A DNA stretch of 41,219 nt, taken from Actinoplanes siamensis (GTDB lineage Bacteria > Actinomycetota > Actinomycetes > Mycobacteriales > Micromonosporaceae). This document shows, piece after piece, positions 24,588-32,180 of this stretch. Positions within the stretch are counted from its first letter, which is position 1, and the number at the start of each line of letters is the position of its first letter. A program made the translations under genes and the position numbers. The DNA is taken from NCBI RefSeq assembly GCF_016862395.1, contig NZ_BOMW01000010.1:1-41219 (forward strand), written 5' to 3'. Below the pieces are notes generated by a model, which had not been told where the DNA came from, ran no database searches, and saw nothing but the letters and a program-made list of their open reading frames with translations.

Positions 24588-25631
24588 GTGCGGATCGCCA
24601 TCGTCGGCGCGGGAATCGGCGGCCTGACCGCCGCCGCGGCGCTCACCCGCCGCGGCATCGACTGTGTGGTCTTCGAGGGGCGCCGGTCCCCCGAGGCCGA
24701 GGAGACCGGGATCCAGGTCCCGCCCAACGCGGCCGGCGAGCTGATCGGTCTCGGGGTGCCGCTGCGTCACCGGGTGTCCCACCGGGAGCTGCGCCGCTGG
24801 GCGGACGGCGCGGTGCTCGGCCGCACCGATCTGACCCGGTACGCGACCGGATACTTCACCCTGCCGAGGAGCGCGCTGACCGCAGCGCTGCGGCGGACGG
24901 TCCCGGTGCGCTTCGGCCGCCGCTGCGTGGCCGTCCGCGACGAGCCGGCCGGCGTGGTCCTCGCCTTCGGCGACGGCTCGGCGGACCGCTTCGACGCCGT
25001 GGTCGGCGCGGACGGCCTGCACTCGGTGCTCCGGGACGCGGTGGCCCCGGCGGCCCCGCGCCACAGCGGCCTGGTGGCGCGCCGGGCCGTGCTGCCGCGG
25101 TCCGCCCCGGACCGGGTGACCGTGTGGCTCGGGCCGGGCCGGCACTGCGTCACCTACCCGATCGCTCCCGGCCGGCTGAACCTGGTGGTGGTCACCCCGG
25201 AGGGCCCGATGCCGTCCTTCGACGGCTGGGACCCGGCCGTCCGGGAGCTGATCCGGGCGGCCGGGCCGATGCGGCAGTGGCCCCTGCGCGACCTGCCGCC
25301 GTTGCCGTCCTGGCACCGCGGCCGGATGGTGCTGCTCGGTGACGCGGCCCATCCGATCCTGCCGTTCCTCGCCCAGGGCGCGGCCCAGGCGGTCGAGGAC
25401 GCCGTGACGCTGGCCCGGTGCGCCGACCACCCGGATCCGTTCGCCCGTTTCGAGGCGCTGCGCCGGCACCGGGTCGGGCGGGTCTACCGGATGTCCCGGG
25501 CCGGTCTGCGGGTGCACCACCTGCCCGACGGCCCGGAGCAGCGGATCCGGGACCACGCGCTGGCGGCGGCCCCGGCGGGCGGGCACGACTGGCTCTACGG
25601 CTCACCGCGCGCTCGCCTCCCGGCGCCGTAG
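24588..25631 (+). CDS. FAD-dependent aromatic hydroxylase (salicylate hydroxylase type)
   Basis: A 347-residue class A flavin monooxygenase. All expected motifs are intact: Rossmann 'AIVGAGIGGLTAAAAL' (4-19), DG 'VGADGLHSVLR', and GD 'VLLGDAAHPILPFLAQGAAQ'. Relatives hydroxylate activated phenols, sometimes with loss of the carboxyl group, as salicylate hydroxylase and 4-hydroxybenzoate 1-hydroxylase do. It starts with GTG 12 bases after the ligase stop, with a strong GAGAGGAGG. Probable substrate is 3,4-AHBA or its activated form; ring hydroxylation or oxidative decarboxylation are both possible. Its last 30 bases overlap the 3' end of the convergent LuxR gene. Confidence 0.85.
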   Translation: MRIAIVGAGIGGLTAAAALTRRGIDCVVFEGRRSPEAEETGIQVPPNAAGELIGLGVPLRHRVSHRELRRWADGAVLGRTDLTRYATGYFTLPRSALTAALRRTVPVRFGRRCVAVRDEPAGVVLAFGDGSADRFDAVVGADGLHSVLRDAVAPAAPRHSGLVARRAVLPRSAPDRVTVWLGPGRHCVTYPIAPGRLNLVVVTPEGPMPSFDGWDPAVRELIRAAGPMRQWPLRDLPPLPSWHRGRMVLLGDAAHPILPFLAQGAAQAVEDAVTLARCADHPDPFARFEALRRHRVGRVYRMSRAGLRVHHLPDGPEQRIRDHALAAAPAGGHDWLYGSPRARLPAP

Positions 25632-26672
25632 TAGCGACACCAGCTCCACCCGGGACGTCAGGTCCAGCTTCCGGAAGATCTGCCGCAGGTGGTAGTTGAC
25701 GGTGTGCGGCGACCGGCCGACCCGCTCGGCGATCTGCCGGTTGGTCAGCGCCAGCCCGACCAGCTCGGCGATCTGCAGTTCCCGCTCGCTGAGCAGGCTC
25801 CAGTCGGCGTCCCGGGCGACCTCCCGCCGAGGGGGCCGCCGGGTCGCCGGCCGCGGCCGCTCCCCGCGCAGGGCGGCCACCACCGCGCACGGCATGGAGG
25901 CCTCGACCACCGGGCGCACCAGGTCGTGGCTGAACCGCAGCGCGCCCCCGGAGGCGACCAGCAGGCCCGCGTCGAACGCCTCCTCGATCGCCGGCAGCAG
26001 GCCGGCCACGGTGCTGCCGAGCAGGCTGCCCAGCCGCGCGGGCGGGAACGGCGAGGGCAGCGCGATGGCGGCCTGCACCAGGTGGCGCCCGGCCGGGCTG
26101 AGCCCGGCGAGCCGCCCGGCCAGCCGGGCCCGGGTCCGTTCCGGCAGCCGGAACGGCATCGGCGTGGCGACCCCGTCCTCGATTCGGAGCAGGCCCTCCG
26201 CGCGCAGGGCGGCGATCAGCCGTACGACCGCCCCGGGGCGGCCCGTCGCCACCCGGCTCAGGTCGAGCAGCCGCGGCCCCGGCCGTACCCCCGGAATCAT
26301 GGTCGTGATCAGCCCGCGGACCTCGCCCGGCGCGAGCGGCCCGAGCCGGATCCGGTGCGCCTCGGCCGCGATGCCGGCCTCACCCGTCGTGACGACCAGC
26401 ACCCCCGCCTGCGCGACCAGCTCTCCGGGCGCGTGCGGATCGACCGGCCCCGGCCGTCCGCGGACCAGCACCACCCGATCCGGGCGGGCGCCCACGCCCA
26501 CGCCCAGGTCGCGGCCCACGGCGGCGAACTCCCGCAGCAGCCGCGCGCGCCCGCTGTCCGGCGGCCCGCCGACCAGGAGCACGGCCGGCCGGTCCGGCGT
26601 CACGCGGTCCAGCAGCGCGCGGAAACCGCGCATCTCGCGATCGCGCCCGGTCAAGGGAAGTGACTGTTCCAT
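25602..26672 (-). CDS. Short LuxR-family regulator with degenerate P-loop
   Basis: A 356-residue regulator that looks like a shrunken LAL protein. The C-terminal LuxR HTH is intact ('LSERELQIAELVGLALTNRQ', then 'IAERVGRSPHTVNYHLRQIF', about 294-340). The N-terminal nucleotide-binding part has 'VGGPPDSGRARLL' where GxxGxGKS is expected: the invariant lysine is replaced and the second glycine displaced, so ATP hydrolysis is unlikely. A helical winged segment (160-270) remains and the TPR-like part is missing. Gene order (P450 upstream on the same strand, monooxygenase convergent) puts it in the cluster, perhaps as a modulator of the full-length LAL regulator. The start ATG has GGAGGA upstream. 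Confidence 0.85.
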   Translation of the reverse strand: MEQSLPLTGRDREMRGFRALLDRVTPDRPAVLLVGGPPDSGRARLLREFAAVGRDLGVGVGARPDRVVLVRGRPGPVDPHAPGELVAQAGVLVVTTGEAGIAAEAHRIRLGPLAPGEVRGLITTMIPGVRPGPRLLDLSRVATGRPGAVVRLIAALRAEGLLRIEDGVATPMPFRLPERTRARLAGRLAGLSPAGRHLVQAAIALPSPFPPARLGSLLGSTVAGLLPAIEEAFDAGLLVASGGALRFSHDLVRPVVEASMPCAVVAALRGERPRPATRRPPRREVARDADWSLLSERELQIAELVGLALTNRQIAERVGRSPHTVNYHLRQIFRKLDLTSRVELVSLLRRREASAR

Positions 26673-26760
26673 CGGTCCTCCTCCGCAGGTGGATCCGATG
26701 GTGCGGGCGGCGCCCCGGCCGGACCCGCCAGAAGTAGCGCATCCGCGGGCCCGGAGAGTC

Positions 26761-26782
26761 GGGGATCCAACAGCGGATCCCC
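26761..26782. terminator. Inverted repeat GGGGATCC-N6-GGATCCCC
   Basis: Perfect 8-bp arms at 26761-26768 and 26775-26782 with a 6-nt loop, 56 bases after the P450 stop on the minus strand and 88 bases before the LuxR start. It could end P450 transcription or act as an operator for the LuxR gene. Directly beside it, TCGA[A/C]GGCCGG is repeated (from 26785 and from 26806). Confidence 0.45.
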
Positions 26783-26837
26783 CGTCGAAGGCCGGTTCCA
26801 GCTGTTCGACGGCCGGCGCCGGTGGCGTCCGCGTTCC

Positions 26838-28055
26838 TCAGAAGGTGACCGGCAGCGAGGCCAGCCGGTGGCCGATCGGCATGGTCGGCAGCCGGTCCGG
26901 TGTCCGGTAGGCGGGCCGGAGCCCGGGGCAGCGCCGCAGCAGGATCCGCAGGCACTCGTCGGTCTCCATCCGGGCGAGCGCCGCGCCCAGGCAGTAATAG
27001 GTGCCCATGCCGAAGCTCAGATGCCGGTTCCGCTCCCGGGTGATGTCGAACCGGTCCGGATCGGGGAAGACCTCCGGGTCCCGGTTGGCGGCCATCAGCG
27101 CCAGATAGACGTGCTGTCCCGCGGGCACGGTGTGCCCGGCCAGCTCCACGGGCCCGGTGGTGACGCGCCCGATGACGCCTGCCGGTCCGTCGCAGCGCAG
27201 CATCTCCTCCACCGCCGACGGGGTCAGCTCCGGGTCGGCCCGCAGCCGCTCCAGCTGATCGGGGTGCTCGAAGAGCAGGACCAGCCCGTTGGCGATCAGG
27301 TTCGCGGTGGTCTCGTGGCCGGCGAAGAGCAGCAGCACACAGTTGGCGACCGCCTCGTCCTCGGTCACGATCCCCTCGGCCTCGGCCGCCATGAACGTGC
27401 TCAGCACGTCCTCGCGCGGATCGCGGCGCCGGTCGGCCGCGATGACCCGCAGGTAGTCGTGCATCTCCAGCATGCTGCGCTGGGCCTGGCGCAGTCCCTG
27501 CAGGTCGCCGTTGCCGAAGATCGGCAGGATGTCGCGCGACCAGGCCTGCAGCTGTTCACGGTCGCTGACCGGCATGCCGAGCAGCTCCGCTATGACGTTC
27601 GCGGGCAGGGGGTACGCCAGGTCGCGTACCACGTCCATCTCGCCCTTCGGCGCCACGGCGTCGAGCAACTCGTTGGTGAACTCGCGCACCCGGGGTCGCA
27701 GCCGGTCCACCATGGCCGGGGTGAAGTACCGCTTGAGCAGCTGCTGGAACCGGACGTGATGGGCCGGGACGGTGTGTCCCATCCACATCTCGATGGACCG
27801 GCGGACCGGGGCCAGTTCCTCCTGCTCCGCGGGGGTCAGGCGCTGCAGGACCCGGGCCATGTTGGCGCTGTCCATCCGCTTGTCCCGCAGCGCGGCGTTG
27901 ACATCCGCATACCGGGTGAGCAGGTAGGCGTCGAGCTGAGGCAGCCAGGCGAGCGGGCTTTCCGCGCGCACCCGGTGCAGGAACCCGTTGGGATCCGACG
28001 TCGCCTCGGGCGTGAAGAGATCGTATTCCGGTACGGTCGCGGCGTGATTGCTCAT
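26838..28055 (-). CDS. Cytochrome P450
   Basis: A 405-residue soluble bacterial P450. The I-helix oxygen motif is 'AGHETT' (245-250), the K-helix ExxR is E284/R287, and the haem loop is 'FGMGTYYCLG' with the thiolate C355. The residue two before the cysteine, usually His in FGxGxHxCxG, is Tyr353. Such enzymes do regio- and stereoselective oxidation or phenol coupling. No ferredoxin gene lies next to it, so redox partners must come from elsewhere. It reads in the same direction as the short LuxR gene, 165 bases downstream, and is the outermost candidate tailoring gene of the aminohydroxybenzoate-type cluster. Confidence 0.9.
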   Translation of the reverse strand: MSNHAATVPEYDLFTPEATSDPNGFLHRVRAESPLAWLPQLDAYLLTRYADVNAALRDKRMDSANMARVLQRLTPAEQEELAPVRRSIEMWMGHTVPAHHVRFQQLLKRYFTPAMVDRLRPRVREFTNELLDAVAPKGEMDVVRDLAYPLPANVIAELLGMPVSDREQLQAWSRDILPIFGNGDLQGLRQAQRSMLEMHDYLRVIAADRRRDPREDVLSTFMAAEAEGIVTEDEAVANCVLLLFAGHETTANLIANGLVLLFEHPDQLERLRADPELTPSAVEEMLRCDGPAGVIGRVTTGPVELAGHTVPAGQHVYLALMAANRDPEVFPDPDRFDITRERNRHLSFGMGTYYCLGAALARMETDECLRILLRRCPGLRPAYRTPDRLPTMPIGHRLASLPVTF

Positions 28056-28236
28056 GACCGCGATTCTCGCCGTTCCGGATGATCGTTATCTATGCCTGAC
28101 CGCGCCGGGCGTGCGGTCGGTGGTCAGCCGCCGGCCTTGCGCCGCCCGTGCCGCGGCGGCAACGTGCGGCATCACCGGCTATGCGGGGCCGGGGCTGGTG
28201 ATCGTGGTGCGGAGCACGATCCGGGAACGGCGCGGG

Positions 28237-28272
28237 GACGGCGCCCGCCTGGGGATGGGGGCGGGCGCCGTC
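28237..28272. terminator. Strong hairpin terminator of the pectate lyase gene
   Basis: Perfect 13-bp arms GACGGCGCCCGCC (28237-28249) and its complement (28260-28272) with a 10-nt loop. It starts 14 bases past the pectate lyase stop on the minus strand. There is no T-tract, which is common for actinobacterial terminators. Confidence 0.7.
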
Positions 28273-28286
28273 AGGTGCGCGCTAGG

Positions 28287-29246
28287 TCAGATCTTGCCGG
28301 TGCCGGCCCCGGCCGTGACGGTGGCCTTGACCGTGTTGTTCGACTCGGGGGTGTAGGAGTACGGGATCGCCGCGACGCCGGCGCCGTTGCGAACCTCCTC
28401 GGTCCCCGAGTTGACCTTGTAGTTGTTCAGCACCTTGAGGTTGCCGGAGTCCGAGTCGCCGGTCTGGGTGACCGTCGGGTGTGCGACGTTCTCGAAGTAG
28501 TTCCGCTCGACGAAGACGCCCGCGTTCTCGGTGGACGCCACGCCGTACGAGCCGATGTTGCTGTAGTAGTTGTTCAGCACGTGGACCGGGTTGGCGAACC
28601 GGACCCGGGGGTGCCGCTGGTTGGTGCCGTCGAACCAGTTGTGGACGTAGGTGACGCGCAGGTGCCCGAGGTCCTGCGAGCTGTTGTCGTCACTGTGCCC
28701 GAGCAGCATGGACTTGTCGTGGTTGTGCAGGTGGTTCCAGGAGACCGTGATGAAGTCCGAACCGCGCTTGATGTCGATCAGGCCGTCGTACCCGTTGGAC
28801 AGGTCGTTGTGGTCGATCCAGACGTTGGTGGTGCCCTCCTGCACGTTGATCGAGTCGTCGCCGGCGTTCTTGAAGACCAGATTCCGGATGATCACGTTGC
28901 GGACGCCGGACAGGTTCAGCCCGCCGCCGGTGATCCCCGAGTTCGAGCCGACGCCGACGATCGTCTTGTTGGAGGCGACGTTGTACATGCCGGAGATCGA
29001 GATCAGGCCGGAGACCCGGACGGTCTGCGACGTGCTGGAGCTGAGCGCCGACTTGAGGGCGGACGCCGAGGTCACGGTGACCGAGGTGCTGGACGAGCCG
29101 CCGGAGGTGCCGCCGTTGAGGCTGGCGAAACCGACCGGGCTGGACTCGGCCGCGGACGCGCTGAGCTGGGTCGCGGTCAGCGTGCCGCCGACGGCGAGGA
29201 CGCCGGCGGCGGCCGCGGCGAGGACGGTGCGACGTGACGGGGACAT
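28287..29246 (-). CDS. Secreted pectate lyase, polysaccharide lyase family 1
   Basis: A 319-residue exported enzyme that cleaves polygalacturonate by beta-elimination. The N-terminus 'MSPSRRTVLAAAAAGVLAVG' has a twin-arginine motif and a hydrophobic stretch, so Tat export is likely; a Ser/Thr/Gly linker follows. The beta-helix domain shows PL1 signatures 'TNVWIDHNDLS', 'DGLIDIKRGSDFITVSWN', 'NHDKSMLLGHSDD' (calcium-binding acidic residues) and the catalytic Arg region 'QRHPRVRFANPVHVLNNYY'. I choose the ATG ending at 29246 because GGAGGA lies 7 bases upstream and the Tat motif starts there. A LacI-type palindrome 58 bases upstream suggests sugar-controlled expression. A strong hairpin follows the stop. 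Confidence 0.93.
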   Translation of the reverse strand: MSPSRRTVLAAAAAGVLAVGGTLTATQLSASAAESSPVGFASLNGGTSGGSSSTSVTVTSASALKSALSSSTSQTVRVSGLISISGMYNVASNKTIVGVGSNSGITGGGLNLSGVRNVIIRNLVFKNAGDDSINVQEGTTNVWIDHNDLSNGYDGLIDIKRGSDFITVSWNHLHNHDKSMLLGHSDDNSSQDLGHLRVTYVHNWFDGTNQRHPRVRFANPVHVLNNYYSNIGSYGVASTENAGVFVERNYFENVAHPTVTQTGDSDSGNLKVLNNYKVNSGTEEVRNGAGVAAIPYSYTPESNNTVKATVTAGAGTGKI

Positions 29247-29303
29247 GGGGGATTCCTCCGCTGGGGACGGGTGAAGGGGAATGAGGTGGGGCCCCAACGT
29301 GCA

Positions 29304-29317
29304 GGTAAGCGCTTTCC
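29304..29317. promoter_or_regulatory. LacI-family operator-like palindrome upstream of pectate lyase
   Basis: GGTAAGCGCTTTCC is a near-palindrome centred on AGCGCT, the core typical of LacI-family sites that control polysaccharide-degradation genes in actinomycetes (CebR-like, cre-like). It is 58-71 bases upstream of the pectate lyase start and the right place to block its promoter. No LacI-type gene is in the window. Confidence 0.6.
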
Positions 29318-29464
29318 TCGGCCGAAACTAGGGCTCGTGTCCAGCTATGTCAATGAGTGATTTCCGGGAGGTTTCCGGAAGGCCCTTAACCGGTTCACGC
29401 TGACCTGCGGGTTCGCCGCGCGTCATCACTCGACGTGCTCGTGCAGCATCTGTACAACTGGAGC

Positions 29465-30334
29465 ATGCTGATCTATCTCGACTGCGACACCGGGATCGAC
29501 GACGCGATCGCCATCGCCTACCTGCTCGCCCGTCCGGACGTCACGATCGCCGGGATCGGCACGGTCCACGGCAACACCACCGCGTCCCAGGCCGCGGCCA
29601 ACACGCTGGGGGTGCTGGCCCTGGCGGGCCGCGACGACATCCCGGTCGCCGTCGGCGCCGGAGAACATCCGCGATCGGTCTCGGTGCACGGCGGCAACGG
29701 CGTCGGCGGGGTCCGCCTCCCGTCCGGACCGGACCCGATCGCGGGTACGGCCGAAGCGCTCCTGCTCCGGCTCGCCCGCCGGCACCCCGGGGAGCTGCAC
29801 GTGCTCGCCACCGGGCCGTGCGGCAACCTGGCCGCGGCGTTGCGGGCCGAACCCCGGCTGCCCGCGCTGCTCGCGTCGGTCACCGTCATGGGCGGGGCGG
29901 TCCGGGTTCCCGGCAACCGGATGGCGCACGCCGAGGCGAACATCGCGCACGACCCGGCCGCGGCCGCGACGGTGCTGGGCGCGCCGTGGCCGTCGGTGAC
30001 CCTGGTGCCGCTCGACGTCACCATGCGGCACCGCTGGGGGACCGCCGACGTGGCCCGGCTGACCGGGTCGCCGCTGCGGGAGGCCCTGTCCGCGATGGTG
30101 CCCGTCTACTTCGACAGCTACCAGGACAGGTTCGGCGCCCGCGAGATTCCGCTGCACGACCCGCTGGCCGCCGCGATCCTGGTGGGCGACGCGACGCCGG
30201 ACGACGCCCCGCTGTTGTCGATAGTGGTGGGCGCCGATGGCCGTACCACCGAAAACGGTCCGGGAAATGTCCGGGTGGTCTTCTCGCTCACTCGGCCGGT
30301 CGCGCCGATCCTGCTGGACAGGATCGCCGGCTGA
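29465..30334 (+). CDS. Inosine-uridine-preferring nucleoside hydrolase family protein
   Basis: A 289-residue nucleoside hydrolase (IUNH fold) that splits the N-glycosidic bond of ribonucleosides. The calcium-binding signature 'LDCDTGIDDAIAIAY' is at residues 5-19, 'GIGTVHGNTT' follows, and the active-site histidine lies in 'IPLHDPLAAAIL'. I use the ATG at 29465, right before the calcium motif; an upstream in-frame start at 29435 adds ten residues. It is cytoplasmic (no signal peptide) and stands alone, divergent from the pectate lyase gene across about 220 bases. Base specificity cannot be read from sequence. Confidence 0.9.
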   Translation: MLIYLDCDTGIDDAIAIAYLLARPDVTIAGIGTVHGNTTASQAAANTLGVLALAGRDDIPVAVGAGEHPRSVSVHGGNGVGGVRLPSGPDPIAGTAEALLLRLARRHPGELHVLATGPCGNLAAALRAEPRLPALLASVTVMGGAVRVPGNRMAHAEANIAHDPAAAATVLGAPWPSVTLVPLDVTMRHRWGTADVARLTGSPLREALSAMVPVYFDSYQDRFGAREIPLHDPLAAAILVGDATPDDAPLLSIVVGADGRTTENGPGNVRVVFSLTRPVAPILLDRIAG

Positions 30335-30441
30335 AAGGCGCGCGGGAACCACCCGGACACGCGAGCTGTTCCGGCCCGCGAGCGCGGGGAGGGCCGCGAG
30401 AATCGGTGACTTCCGTTCCACTGCATTGAGGGGATTGCTTG

Positions 30442-30894
30442 ATGCGCAAGTCGCTGGCCACCCTGGGCGCGCTCGCCGTCGCCGCCGGTGGCGTCCTGGC
30501 CACCACCGGTCCGGCTCAGGCCGCGCCGGCCCTGCGGTTCTACGCCGTCCAGTACGACTCGCCGGGTAAGGACACCCGCTCCAACGCGTCGCTGAACGCG
30601 GAGTGGATCCAACTGGTGAACACCGGCAGCAAGGCGGTCAGCCTGAAGGGCTGGAAGATCGTCGACAAGTCCCGGACGTACACGTTCGGCAGCGTGACCA
30701 TCGCCGCGAAGGGCGGCAAGGTCACCCTGCACACCGGGAAGGGGACCAACACCAGGACGACGTTGTACTGGGGCTCCGGCAACTACGTCTGGAACAACAC
30801 CGGGGACACCGCGACGTTGCGGACGAGCGCGGGCAAGACGCACGACACCTGCACATGGGGACAGAAGGCCGGCCGCACCAAGGTCTACTGCTGA
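30442..30894 (+). CDS. Small secreted lamin-tail-domain (LTD) protein
   Basis: A 150-residue exported protein. Residues 1-28 are a Sec signal peptide ending 'TTGPAQAAPA'. The rest is one Ig-like lamin tail domain: 'LNAEWIQLVNTGSKAVSLKG', 'WKIVDKSRTYTF', 'KGGKVTLHTGKGT', 'LYWGSGNYVWNNTGDTATL'. LTDs in bacteria occur alone or beside nucleases and are thought to bind ligands or the surface; function of the single-domain form is unknown. Two C-terminal cysteines ('DTCTWGQKAGRTKVYC') could form a disulphide. ATG at 30442 has GAGGGG upstream. A strong hairpin starts right at its stop codon. Confidence 0.85.
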   Translation: MRKSLATLGALAVAAGGVLATTGPAQAAPALRFYAVQYDSPGKDTRSNASLNAEWIQLVNTGSKAVSLKGWKIVDKSRTYTFGSVTIAAKGGKVTLHTGKGTNTRTTLYWGSGNYVWNNTGDTATLRTSAGKTHDTCTWGQKAGRTKVYC

Positions 30895-30946
30895 CGGCCG
30901 GCCGGGCCCGGCCGCTCGCTCCGGCGGCCGCCCGGGCCCGGCCGTC
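30893..30946. terminator. Large GC hairpin between convergent genes
   Basis: GACGGCCGG at 30893 and its complement near 30938-30946 form the ends of a long stem with inner GGGCCCGG pairing. It covers the LTD stop codon and ends 6 bases before the stop of the convergent PEP-synthase-like gene; probably terminates both. Confidence 0.6.
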
Positions 30947-30952
30947 CTCCGA

Positions 30953-32125
30953 TCAGGAATCGAGGACGGCCACCCTGCCGGTGCTCCCGTCCACCTCCAC
31001 CGGCGCGCCGTCGGGCAGGGCCGTCGTCGCGTCCGGCACGGCGAGGACGGCCGGGAGGCCCTGCTCGCGGGCCACGATCGCGGCGTGCGAGAGCAGGCCG
31101 CCGACCTCCGTGACCACCGCGCTGACCACGCCGAACAACGGGGTCCACGCCGGATCCGTGGTCCGGCACACGAGGACGTCACCGGACCGGACCCGGACGA
31201 AGTCGGCAGGCCCGCGCACCACGCGCGCCGGTCCGGTGGCGAGTCCTGGGCTGCCGGGCGTGCCGGTCAGGGCGCTGCCGCCGCCGTCCCGGCCGGGCGC
31301 GGGCGCGGCGGGGACGGCGCTGGTCACCGGGCGCGACTGGAGAATCCAGACCTGGGCGCCGGCGATCGCCCACTCGACGTCCTGCGGGCCGCCCAGCAGG
31401 CCGGCGATCCGCCGGCCGAGCCGCGCGAGCCGGACGACCTCGTCGTCGGTGAGGCAGAAGCGCTCGCGGTCGGCCTGTTCCACCTCGCGGGTCACCGTGC
31501 GGTCGATCCGGGTCCGCTTCGTGCCGAGCGACCGGCGGATGACGGCGTCGCCGGACACCGTCCAGGAATCCGGGGTGACGCGGCCGCCGACCACGCTCTC
31601 ACCCAGCCCCCAGGACGCCTCGAGCCGGACCTCGCCGCCGGTGAACATCACCCCGGCGACCTCCGCGTCCACCAGGCGCTGCACCAGCACGGCGATCGCG
31701 GGCGACCGGGTGTCGCCCTGCCGGCGCCGGTACGCCACGGCGCGCTCGGACCACAGCGACGCCCAGCACCCGCGCACGGCCTCGGCCACCTGATCGGGGC
31801 CGCGGACCCCCAGGAAGGTGTCGTGCTGTCCGGCGGCGGTGGCGTGGGCGGTGTCCTCACCGGTCGCCGACGAGCGCACGGCGAGGTGACCGTCGCCGAG
31901 CCGCGGCAACGCCTGGGCGATCTCGTCGAGCAGCGCGGCGGAGAGGCCGCCGTCCGCCCGCTCGTAGGCGGCGATCGGCACCACGAAACCAGGGGGGACC
32001 GGCAGGCCCGCTCGGAGAAGCCGGGCGAGCGCCGCTGCTTTTCCCCCGGAGGTCGCGGTTTCGGCGTCGGCCAGATCGATCAGCAACAGGCCTCCTTGGG
32101 CGTCCGTGGAGGATATCTGGACCAT
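30953..32125 (-). CDS. Compact PEP-synthase/rifampin-phosphotransferase-like protein
   Basis: A 390-residue protein made of two parts. Residues 15-270 are a PEP/pyruvate-binding ATP-grasp domain: 'SGGKAAALARLLRAGLPVPP', 'LAVRSSATGEDTAHATAAGQ', 'VEWAIAGAQVWILQSRPV'. Residues 290-388 are the swivelling phosphohistidine domain with H347 in 'GGLLSHAAIVAREQGLPAVL'. The large third domain that holds pyruvate (PPS) or rifampin (RPH) is missing; RPH is about 860 residues. It could transfer phosphate to a separate acceptor protein or small molecule. The ATG at 32125 is chosen because the domain begins soon after it; the open frame extends upstream through the divergent HTH gene and that part is a shadow. 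Confidence 0.82.
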   Translation of the reverse strand: MVQISSTDAQGGLLLIDLADAETATSGGKAAALARLLRAGLPVPPGFVVPIAAYERADGGLSAALLDEIAQALPRLGDGHLAVRSSATGEDTAHATAAGQHDTFLGVRGPDQVAEAVRGCWASLWSERAVAYRRRQGDTRSPAIAVLVQRLVDAEVAGVMFTGGEVRLEASWGLGESVVGGRVTPDSWTVSGDAVIRRSLGTKRTRIDRTVTREVEQADRERFCLTDDEVVRLARLGRRIAGLLGGPQDVEWAIAGAQVWILQSRPVTSAVPAAPAPGRDGGGSALTGTPGSPGLATGPARVVRGPADFVRVRSGDVLVCRTTDPAWTPLFGVVSAVVTEVGGLLSHAAIVAREQGLPAVLAVPDATTALPDGAPVEVDGSTGRVAVLDS

Positions 32126-32180
32126 TACCCTACTTCCGGGAGGCGGGTGCGCCGCGTTGACGCCCGGTGCGGGAGGCTGA

